Assembly: GCA_004293385.1 (NCBI GenBank)
Contig: RDYO01000029.1
Location: forward strand, 1 to 5,737
DNA length: 5,737 nucleotides
Direction of reading: 5' to 3'
DNA from: Verrucomicrobiota bacterium
GTDB taxonomy: Bacteria; Verrucomicrobiota; Verrucomicrobiia; Opitutales; UBA953
In this document: piece after piece, positions 1 through 5,723 of the stretch
Layout of the letters: the number at the start of each line of letters is the position of its first letter
Numbering within the stretch: the first letter of the stretch is position 1
The notes under the pieces: model-generated
Told to the model about the DNA's origin: nothing
Database searches by the model: none
What the model saw: only the letters and a program-made list of their open reading frames with translations
Program-made: the position numbers and the translations under genes

Positions 1-792
1 ACCTTGGCGCTGCTCTTCGTGAACATCTCCGTCGGCGGAGCCCTCACGAACTTCGCCGCGCCGCCCATCGTGATGGTCGCCTCCAAGTGGAGCTGGTCCA
101 CGGCGGACGTCTTCGCGCATTACGGCTGGGCCGCCATCGCCGCGATTCTCGTCTCCAATCTCGCTTACCTGCTCGTCTTCCGAACGGAGCTCACTCAGCT
201 CAAGGCGGACGAGTCAGCCGCGCCGCGCCGGGAAGCGATTCCGGCCTGGGTGACGGCGATCCACCTCCTGCTGATGGTCTGGACGGTCGCCATGCTCGCG
301 GGCCATCGTCCGATCCTCATGACCGGCGGGTTGCTGGTCTTCCTGGCGTTCACCGTCGCCACGCCGCAGTGGCAGGACCCCGTGCGCCTGCGCGGTCCGC
401 TCCTCGTCGGTTTCTTCCTGGCCGGCTTGGTCGTCCTCGGTGGGCTGCAGGGCTGGTGGATCTCCCCGGTCATCATGCGGCTGAACGAAGGCGCGCTCAT
501 GGCGGTCGCGACCTTCCTGACCTCTTTCAACGACAACGCCGCGATCACCTACCTGGCGGCCCAGGTGCCGGCGCTGGCGGCTCCCGGGGCGGAGGCCGAA
601 GCCCTCCGACATGCCGTGGTGGCCGGAGCCCTGGCCGGCGGCGGTCTGACCGTCATCGCCAACGCCCCCAATCCCGCCGGCCAGTCTATCCTGGCCCCCC
701 ATTTCGGACCCGGGGTCTCCCCGTTTCGGCTCCTTCTCTGGGCTTTGCTGCCCACCGCGGTGGCCGTAGCCTGCTTCGTGGTCATCCGTTGA
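1..792 (+). CDS. Putative Na+/H+ antiporter (Na_H_antiport_3-type, ion transporter superfamily), 5'-truncated
   Basis: This is an inner-membrane ion transporter, probably exchanging Na+ for H+. Substrate and direction are inferred from the family name only. The frame is open from base 1, so the N-terminal part lies outside the window; the TTG at 4 is not a credible start. About 263 residues are visible and are mostly hydrophobic, with roughly seven or eight membrane segments or re-entrant loops. Two loop motifs stand out: GGALTNFAAPP near residues 11-21 and GGGLTVIANAPNPAG near 212-226. They look like the two inverted-repeat halves typical of the ion transporter (ArsB/NhaD-like) fold. An NDN motif in SFNDNAAITYLA (about 174-185) places polar residues in a membrane helix and is a plausible ion site. 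The protein ends naturally at TGA 790-792 after a final helix. It lies 42 bases upstream of the pseudopilin genes, on the same strand, with no visible terminator between. A functional link is not evident. Family assignment comes from recalled motifs, not a search. Confidence 0.82.
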   Translation, partial: TLALLFVNISVGGALTNFAAPPIVMVASKWSWSTADVFAHYGWAAIAAILVSNLAYLLVFRTELTQLKADESAAPRREAIPAWVTAIHLLLMVWTVAMLAGHRPILMTGGLLVFLAFTVATPQWQDPVRLRGPLLVGFFLAGLVVLGGLQGWWISPVIMRLNEGALMAVATFLTSFNDNAAITYLAAQVPALAAPGAEAEALRHAVVAGALAGGGLTVIANAPNPAGQSILAPHFGPGVSPFRLLLWALLPTAVAVACFVVIR

Positions 793-820
793 CCGAGGGT
801 TTTGGCTGTTCAAGGCAGAG

Positions 821-827
821 GGGAGGG
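821..827 (+). promoter_or_regulatory. Strong Shine-Dalgarno before the first pseudopilin gene
   Basis: The sequence GGGAGGG contains a perfect GGAGG core at 822-826, eight bases before the ATG at 835. It is the only clear Shine-Dalgarno found in front of any gene in this window, and it is the main reason for choosing 835 rather than the in-frame ATG at 865 as the start of the G-like gene. Confidence 0.55.
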
Positions 828-834
828 CCGTAGA

Positions 835-1530
835 ATGTCATCTCCCCTCAGTCTTCCTTTCCCTATGACTCCCCGTCGTCGCTCTGGTTTCACCCTTGTC
901 GAACTTCTCACCGTGATCGCCATCATCGGCGTCCTCGCGGCCGCCCTGTTCCCGGCCATCGGGGGCATCCGTAAGCGGGCCCGTCAGGCCTCGGCCCAGA
1001 CCGCCTTCACCCAGTGGGCCGGCGGCATCACCCGCTACAAGCAGGTCTACGGCTTCTACCCCAATATCAACCCGCCTTACCGGACGACCGTCGACACGGT
1101 CCATACCCTGGAGCAGCAGGCCGTGAACCAGCGGTTCGTCATGGCCATCTCCGGCCGCATGCCGACCGGCACCGCGCTCTCCCCGGAGAACCGCAAGGCC
1201 CTGAACAAGAACGCCGAGGAGTTCTGCGCCTTCGGCAAGGATGACTTCGAGAGCCACGAAGGCTTCACCGACACCAGCATGCTCATCGACCGTTTCGCCA
1301 ACCGTAAGATCCGCGTGATCTTCGACACCGACAGCAACACGAGCATCCGCAACATCAACGACATCCCCGGCGGCGCGACCTCGGTCCCGGCGGATATCCG
1401 CGCCATCACGCTCGCCACCGGCATCCCGGCCCGCGTCATCATCTACACCACCGACATCGCCCCTGACTTCGGTAACTACGACGACAGCCTCGGCGCCAGC
1501 GACTTCGCTCAGGTCATCGCCATCCAATGA
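835..1530 (+). CDS. GspG-like prepilin / pseudopilin (type II secretion or type IV pilus-like)
   Basis: A secreted, membrane-anchored pilin-like subunit of 231 residues. The leader ends RRRSG, followed by a prepilin peptidase site G18|F19 (SGFTLVELL), Glu at +5 and a hydrophobic helix to about residue 42. The segment after the helix, with RARQASAQTAF and then ITRYKQVYGFYP (about 65-76), fits the GspG pattern of an amphipathic helix ending in 'Yk..G.YP'. Further on, LIDRFANRKIRVIFDTDSN (about 150-168) looks like a degenerate form of the D-W-G-N / DxDxN region of verrucomicrobial and planctomycete pilins and may bind Ca2+. The C-terminus has an acidic NYDDSLGASDF stretch. At 231 residues it is longer than ordinary GspG (about 140). 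The start is uncertain: ATG 835 has a GGAGG eight bases upstream. ATG 865 gives an 8-residue leader (MTPRRRSG), and its surroundings resemble the start of the I-like gene. The stop overlaps the next start. G-type is inferred; prepilin identity is firm. Confidence 0.85.
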   Translation: MSSPLSLPFPMTPRRRSGFTLVELLTVIAIIGVLAAALFPAIGGIRKRARQASAQTAFTQWAGGITRYKQVYGFYPNINPPYRTTVDTVHTLEQQAVNQRFVMAISGRMPTGTALSPENRKALNKNAEEFCAFGKDDFESHEGFTDTSMLIDRFANRKIRVIFDTDSNTSIRNINDIPGGATSVPADIRAITLATGIPARVIIYTTDIAPDFGNYDDSLGASDFAQVIAIQ

Positions 1531-2366
1531 CTTCCGTGCGTAAAGCCGTCCGGAAGGGCTTCACCTTGGTGGAGCTCCTGCTGGTCATCACGATCATCCT
1601 GCTGATCTCGACCCTGTTCCTCGGGCTGTCGACGGGTGACGGCGGCGGTCTGCCGGCCGGGCAGCGCTTCCTGGCGTCCTCCATCCGTACGGCCCGCGCG
1701 ATGGCCTTGATGAACCGCGGTCCGGGCACCAGCGGCGTGACTTACAACGGCCGCTATCGCCTGCTCATCCTCAACGACCCGAACGACGAAGCCAACCATC
1801 TCCGCCAGTTCGTCATCGCCGTCGGCGGCGTCGGCTCGGCGGACCCGGCCCTCGCGGGCGCCGATCCGGCCACGGTCACCAACACCTCGGTCGCTCCTTA
1901 CCGCTGGTTCTCGCCGGAGCCTCCCCAGCTCCTGCCGACCGGCGTCGTCTTCGTGCCGCCGGCTTCCGACACCGCCACCACGATGGAACTCGCCGTGGCG
2001 TCCAACACCCGTCGCAGTTCGATCGGCCAGCTCGCCGACCAGATCGGCTCCAACACCAAGGACTCGCCCGCCAGTTCGCCGCCGTGGATGGAGTACGCTC
2101 CGACCACCCAGCCGATGGCCCTCGCGGAAATGACCGCCGAGTTCAATCCGAAGCGCTGGTACTACGTCGAACTCCAGAGCTCGGGTTCCTCGAACCATCT
2201 CGGCCGCGTCCTCCTCGTCCTGGCCAAGGGCATCGTGCGTAACACCGGCGCCGGCCGGGCCGCCATCGACGTCGGCTCCGAGAACCAGTTCGCCGCCATC
2301 TCCCTGCGCCCCAACGGCGACGTCTCGATGACGCTCGACGCCGATGAGATGGACAAGGCCCGCTAA
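1527..2366 (+). CDS. GspH-like minor pseudopilin (possible Verru_Chthon cassette protein D relative)
   Basis: A prepilin-like protein of 279 residues, probably a minor tip subunit of a pseudopilus. The basic leader MTSVRKAVRKG is cut at G11|F12 in the FTLVELLLV motif; Glu is at +5 and the hydrophobic helix runs to about residue 35. After the helix, RFLASSIRTARAMALMNRG (about 47-65) matches the GspH signature of a helix with 'ARs.Ai.rn'. Near the C-terminus, FAAISLRPNGDVSM resembles the 'f.p.G' strand that closes GspH folds. The middle (about 95-200) is a long Pro/Ala/Thr/Ser-rich insertion with little recognisable similarity, making it larger than standard GspH (about 170). It contains no cysteine. 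The ATG overlaps the upstream TGA (ATGA) and has no clear Shine-Dalgarno, so translation is probably coupled to the G-like gene. The specific family (TIGR cassette D versus generic GspH) cannot be settled by eye. Confidence 0.85.
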   Translation: MTSVRKAVRKGFTLVELLLVITIILLISTLFLGLSTGDGGGLPAGQRFLASSIRTARAMALMNRGPGTSGVTYNGRYRLLILNDPNDEANHLRQFVIAVGGVGSADPALAGADPATVTNTSVAPYRWFSPEPPQLLPTGVVFVPPASDTATTMELAVASNTRRSSIGQLADQIGSNTKDSPASSPPWMEYAPTTQPMALAEMTAEFNPKRWYYVELQSSGSSNHLGRVLLVLAKGIVRNTGAGRAAIDVGSENQFAAISLRPNGDVSMTLDADEMDKAR

Positions 2367-2379
2367 TTTCCCTTCCCCG

Positions 2380-3171
2380 ATGACTCCTGCAAGCACGACT
2401 CCTTCCTCCCGTCCGGGCTTCTCGCTGATCGAGGTGACCCTCGCCATCGGCATCGTCGGCGTGGCCATCCTCTCCTTGGTCGGCATCCTCGGATCCACCT
2501 TCCAGCAGGTCGACGACATCATGCAGACGAACCGGGCGCTCGCCGGCGTCAGCCGTCTGGTCGGCGCCCTGGATAATCCTCGTTCGATCGTCTTCGTCGA
2601 CGCCACCGCCGAGAACGTCCCCAACAACAACCGCTACATCATGGACGCGGGCCTCAACCTCGACGGCGGCAATCCTTCGGCCTCGAACTTCGACATCGCC
2701 TACCGGCTGCTGCAGCGGGCCCGGGACAACGGCAACAACGCCGTCTGGCTCTACGTCTACGAGCGCAAGATCGTCGCGACGGAGAACGACAAGACCGGCG
2801 ACGCCACCTACGCCTTGTTCTCCAATCCCTCCATGATCGAGGTCGCCTACTGCAACGGGAACAACCTGTCGCAGGCCGCCGCCGGCGGACGTAACATCAT
2901 CGGCGCCCCGATGCGCGTCCGCCTCTCGCTTTCCAAACTGCTCGTCGGTCAGCGTGCGGAGATCGATCCCGCCAACCTGGAGCCGCGCCTCACCCGCGTT
3001 CCCGCGCCGCCGTGGGCGACTTCGCCCGTGCCGCTCCAGCCGTCCGCCTACGCCTTGGCTTACCTGCCCGTCGTCGCCGAGTTCTTCCCGCACGACTACA
3101 GCGCGTTCAGCGAATTCAGCACGCGCACCGAGACTCCTCTCGTCGTCCAGAACATCGTCATCAGCCGATGA
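2380..3171 (+). CDS. GspI-like minor pseudopilin (Verru_Chthon cassette protein B-like)
   Basis: A prepilin-like protein of 263 residues and probable pseudopilus tip subunit. The leader MTPASTTPSSRPG is followed by the cleavage site G13|F14 in GFSLIEVTLAIGIVG, with Glu at +5. The 'FSLIEV.LA.GI..vA.L.L.G' helix is characteristic of GspI and of Verru_Chthon cassette protein B. A globular region follows with one cysteine (VAYCNGNN), and the protein ends LVVQNIVISR. The start at 2380 is preferred over the in-frame ATG at 2344 because the latter lies inside the upstream gene and adds a leader without prepilin character. The 13-base gap from the upstream stop is pyrimidine apart from its last base, and no Shine-Dalgarno is seen. 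The stop overlaps the next start (ATGA). Assignment as cassette B is from memory of the family; the prepilin class itself is clear. Confidence 0.87.
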   Translation: MTPASTTPSSRPGFSLIEVTLAIGIVGVAILSLVGILGSTFQQVDDIMQTNRALAGVSRLVGALDNPRSIVFVDATAENVPNNNRYIMDAGLNLDGGNPSASNFDIAYRLLQRARDNGNNAVWLYVYERKIVATENDKTGDATYALFSNPSMIEVAYCNGNNLSQAAAGGRNIIGAPMRVRLSLSKLLVGQRAEIDPANLEPRLTRVPAPPWATSPVPLQPSAYALAYLPVVAEFFPHDYSAFSEFSTRTETPLVVQNIVISR

Positions 3172-4493
3172 AAAACTTGCTCCGCTCCGTCCGCGCCGGC
3201 TTCACCTTGCTCGAGGTGATGGTGTCGACCGCCATCATGGTGGTGATCGTCCTCACCGTCGTCTCCATCGCCTCCGACACCTTGCGCGTCTATGACCGCG
3301 CGGTCGCGGACCTCTCCACGCAGTCCGAGGCGCGCGGCGTCCTGGATGCCATGGACAATGATTTCTCGACCGCCGTGCTCCGCGCCGACGGCCGTTGCTG
3401 GATGGAGGTCGTCGTCCCCGGCAGTGCTGACGTGACCGGTGCGCCCGGCGCCGTCGGCAACCTGCAGCCGACCGACCATCCCATCGTCATGTTGTTCTCC
3501 GCGCCGCCGGATCGCCCGCGCTGGACTCCCGGAGCCAATCGTCGCGCCCTGCGCGGAGACGTCTCCGCCGTCGCCTACCGCATCGGGCAGCGCTCGCCGT
3601 TCGACGCCCCGGGTGAGAAGATCCAGCAGGTGTACGGCGTCTACCGCACCCTGATCGACTCCGAGAGCACGTTCGCCGAGGCGATGCCTCTCATCCTGAG
3701 CTCGACCATCGACCAGCCTCGCTATCCGTGGGACTACTGGTCCGGCTCCCGTCGCTTCGCGAACTACTCGCGCCTTCCGAACCCCGATTACGAGACCCGC
3801 TCGCTGGTCGACGCCAATATCGCCAGCACGACCCCGTGCTGGACGATGGACGAGAACAACTTCATCGCTTCGAACGTCGTCGCGATGAACATGGTCTTCT
3901 GGTGCAGCTCGATGCTGCCCGCGACCGCCGGTGACGCAGCCCAGGCCGCCAACACCAGCTTCCTGAAGGATCCGCTGGGTCGTCAGCCCCAGGCCTTGCG
4001 TCCGGTCGTCCTGGTCGGGCGCGGTGACGACAAGTCCGCCATGCCGGCCTCGCAGGGTGGTTACCTGGCGATGTACAGCACCGGACAGGGCGTCGCCCGC
4101 GGCTTGACCCAGCCCCCGCAGGCCTCCGACGTCGCCCTTCGCTTCGCCCCGAACTCCGCCCCGGCCGTACCGATGCCGATGCCCGGCGCCTGGCCGAACA
4201 TCCATCCGTTCGACTACTACAGCTCCCGTCTCCGCGTGTTCGCCGACCGCATCTATCCCGACAACCTCCCGCTCCGGATGCCGACGACGACGGCCATTCC
4301 TTACCTCCCTTACTCGCTCAAGGCCGTCGAGGTCTCGGTCACGATCCTCACGCCCGAAGGTTCGAAGGAACTGCGTTCCCTGCAGATGGTGAACGACAAC
4401 CAGAAGATCCCGGACGCCGACTTCAAGCGGATCGTCTTCCAGCACGGCCGCAACTACACCCGTTACATCCGGGTGCTGTCCAACGGCGGCTGA
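3168..4493 (+). CDS. GspJ-like minor pseudopilin (Verru_Chthon cassette protein C-like)
   Basis: A prepilin-like protein of 441 residues, about twice the length of standard GspJ. The leader MKNLLRSVRAG is cut at G11|F12 in FTLLEVMVS, Glu is at +5 and the hydrophobic helix runs to about residue 36. Next comes TLRVYDRAVADLSTQSEAR and GVLDAMDNDFSTAVLR (about 38-72), fitting the GspJ/cassette C pattern 'EAR..fd.l..dls.A.l'. GDVSAVAYRIGQ (about 130-141) followed by YGVYRTLIDSES matches the GspJ core strand pair. A second core element is NVVAMNMVFW (about 236-245). Near the end, LKAVEVSVTILTPEG and the C-terminal RNYTRYIRVLSNGG resemble the closing GspJ strands. Cysteines lie at about 77, 224 and 246. 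A Pro/Met-rich loop (PMPMPGAWP) sits at about 333-341. The start overlaps the I-like stop; no Shine-Dalgarno is seen, suggesting coupling. It is the last gene of the cassette, followed by a terminator 22 bases later. Confidence 0.87.
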   Translation: MKNLLRSVRAGFTLLEVMVSTAIMVVIVLTVVSIASDTLRVYDRAVADLSTQSEARGVLDAMDNDFSTAVLRADGRCWMEVVVPGSADVTGAPGAVGNLQPTDHPIVMLFSAPPDRPRWTPGANRRALRGDVSAVAYRIGQRSPFDAPGEKIQQVYGVYRTLIDSESTFAEAMPLILSSTIDQPRYPWDYWSGSRRFANYSRLPNPDYETRSLVDANIASTTPCWTMDENNFIASNVVAMNMVFWCSSMLPATAGDAAQAANTSFLKDPLGRQPQALRPVVLVGRGDDKSAMPASQGGYLAMYSTGQGVARGLTQPPQASDVALRFAPNSAPAVPMPMPGAWPNIHPFDYYSSRLRVFADRIYPDNLPLRMPTTTAIPYLPYSLKAVEVSVTILTPEGSKELRSLQMVNDNQKIPDADFKRIVFQHGRNYTRYIRVLSNGG

Positions 4494-4515
4494 GCCGTCG
4501 GGATGACGCGTAATA

Positions 4516-4547
4516 AAAAGGGGCGCCGATCGGCGCCCCTTTTGTTT
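4516..4547. terminator. Bidirectional rho-independent terminator
   Basis: A perfect 28-base palindrome (4516-4543) consists of AAAA, GGGGCGCC, a GATC loop, GGCGCCCC and TTTT. That gives a 12-bp stem with a 4-base loop. On the + strand it is followed by further Ts (TTTTGTTT to 4547). On the - strand the outgoing tract is TTTTTATTA (complement of 4511-4519). It lies between the stop of the J-like gene (4493) and the stop of the convergent accA (4564), exactly where a shared terminator for both directions is expected. Confidence 0.95.
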
Positions 4548-4563
4548 GGCCTTTTCCGCAGGC

Positions 4564-5532
4564 TTATTCCGAAAACACGCCCATCGCACGGAACTTCGCG
4601 TAACGCATCGCGATGAGCTTCTCGGGCGAGGCCTTGGAGAGGTCGGCGAGCGAGTCGCGCAGGGTCTTGCGGATGGCGGAGCCCGTGGCGGCCGGGTCTT
4701 CCTGCGCGCCGCCGAGCGGTTCCTTCACGACGCCGTCGACGACGCCGAGCTTGAGGAGGTTGGGGGCGTCAAGCCGCAAGGCTTCGGCGGCCTTCGGGGC
4801 ATGGGCGCGGTCCTTGAAGAGGATCGCGGCGCAGCCTTCGGGCGAGATGACGGAGTAGTAGGCGTTCTCGAGGATGTAGACCTTGTTGGAGACGGCGATG
4901 CCGAGGGCGCCGCCGGAGCCGCCTTCACCGATGACGAAGGTGATGATCGGCACGCCGAACTGGCTCATCTCGCGGAGATTGACCGCGATGGCTTCGGCGA
5001 CGTGGCGCTCTTCCGAGCCGATGCCGGGGAAGGCGCCGGGGGTGTCGACGAGGGTGATGATGGGCAGGCCGAAGGTGTGGGCCATCTTCATCAGGCGAAG
5101 GGCCTTGCGGTAGCCTTCGGGATTCGGGCAGCCGAAATTACGGCGGAGGTTCTCCTTCGTGTCGCGGCCCTTCTGCTGGCCGATGACCATGACCGGTCGG
5201 CCTTCGAAGAACGCCGTGCCGCCGACGGTGGACTCGTCGTCCATATACAGGCGGTCGCCATGCAGCTCCTGGAAGTCATCGAACAGCATGCCGATGTAGT
5301 CCAGGGAGTAGGGGCGGCGGGGGTGGCGGGCCAGCTGGACGCGCTGCCAGGGGTTCAGGTTGCCGTAGACCTCCCGGCGGGTCTGTTCCATCTTGGACTC
5401 GAGGGACTTGACCTCCTTGGAGACGTCCATCCCGGCGGACTCGGAGGAGGCGCGGAGGGAGTTGATCTTGTCCTCGAGCTCCCGGAGGGGCTTTTCGAAC
5501 TCGAGGGTGAAGCGGGCCTTGGGCGCGGACAT
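4564..5532 (-). CDS. accA: Acetyl-CoA carboxylase carboxyltransferase subunit alpha
   Basis: The alpha subunit of the cytosolic carboxyltransferase. With AccD it moves the carboxyl group from carboxybiotin on AccB to acetyl-CoA, giving malonyl-CoA, the first committed step of fatty acid synthesis. The 322-residue length is normal for the family. Visible family motifs in order: FTLEFEKPLRELEDKI at the N-terminus, a coiled helical stretch to about 55, NLNPWQRVQLARHPRRPYSLDYI (58-80), ELHGDR (89-94), VMVIGQQKGRDTKEN (114-128), RNFGCPNPEGYRKALRLM (131-148), PIITLVDTPGAFPG (157-170), VIGEGGSGGALGI (200-212, the glycine-rich oxyanion/CoA-side region), YYSVISPEGCAAILFKD (225-241) and LGVVDGVVKEPLGGA (262-276). 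The start MSAPKARF at 5532 is chosen because family similarity begins there; the open frame continues upstream only as proline-rich low-complexity sequence. No Shine-Dalgarno is seen. accD is not in the window. Confidence 0.98.
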   Translation of the reverse strand: MSAPKARFTLEFEKPLRELEDKINSLRASSESAGMDVSKEVKSLESKMEQTRREVYGNLNPWQRVQLARHPRRPYSLDYIGMLFDDFQELHGDRLYMDDESTVGGTAFFEGRPVMVIGQQKGRDTKENLRRNFGCPNPEGYRKALRLMKMAHTFGLPIITLVDTPGAFPGIGSEERHVAEAIAVNLREMSQFGVPIITFVIGEGGSGGALGIAVSNKVYILENAYYSVISPEGCAAILFKDRAHAPKAAEALRLDAPNLLKLGVVDGVVKEPLGGAQEDPAATGSAIRKTLRDSLADLSKASPEKLIAMRYAKFRAMGVFSE

Positions 5533-5575
5533 GGGCCGTAAGTTGGGCAATTGGGCGGGGAAGGGCAATGGAATA

Positions 5576-5603
5576 GGGGTAGGGGAAGGGGTAGGGGTGG
5601 GGG
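5576..5603 (+). repeat. TAGGGG-like G-tract repeat (G-quadruplex-forming potential)
   Basis: Five G-tracts of four or five Gs occur at 5576-5579, 5582-5585, 5588-5591, 5594-5597 and 5599-5603. They are separated by loops of only 2, 2, 2 and 1 bases (TA, AA, TA, T), a 6-base period. This fits the canonical G4 rule with room to spare. A second, looser cluster follows at 5631-5658, with four tracts of three or more Gs and one 8-base loop. The G-rich strand is the template strand for accA; the accA-sense strand is the C-rich (i-motif) strand. Confidence 0.75.
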
Positions 5604-5707
5604 TAGAACGAAGGAAAATACCCCGAAATTGGGGTAGGGCTAGGGTGAGGAGTGGGGGTAGTCGTTTCGGGTGGCGGGTGGCGGCCCCAGGCGGCGGTTG
5701 GCTGAAT

Positions 5708-5723
5708 AAAAAAAAAAAAAAAA
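5708..5723 (+). repeat. Poly-A homopolymer run (16 A)
   Basis: Sixteen consecutive As on the + strand, therefore T16 on the - strand. On the - strand it is preceded by a small potential hairpin (AATGG at 5737-5733 pairing with CCATT at 5726-5722, 6-base loop). It could be the T-tract of a terminator for a - strand gene located beyond the window edge. The visible stem is only 5 bp and may continue outside, so this is not called as a terminator. Confidence 0.9.

Noticed and set aside
789..836. TTGACC (789-794) as a -35 box with TAGAAT (831-836) as -10
   Set aside because: The spacing is 36 bases, far from 16-18, and no good -10 lies at the correct distance from TTGACC. TAGAAT has only a weak GTTCAA-like -35. 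Mentioned only in relation to the start-site question.
2344..2379. Earlier in-frame ATG (2344) for the I-like gene
   Set aside because: It overlaps the end of the H-like gene by 23 bases and adds residues with no leader character. ATG 2380 gives a compact 13-residue prepilin leader.
3096..4589. Long antisense open frame (497 codons) opposite the J-like gene, and similar ones at 1509-2630 and 2143-3093
   Set aside because: The products are Arg/Gly/Asp/Val-rich with no recognisable domain and no pilin or other motif. They mirror the C-ending codons of the sense genes and are shadows typical of GC-rich DNA.
4546..5541. 331-codon + strand open frame opposite accA
   Set aside because: The sense strand encodes an unmistakable full-length AccA. 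The antisense product is repetitive Gly/Val/Asp/Leu sequence without a family signature, and its start lies within the terminator flank.
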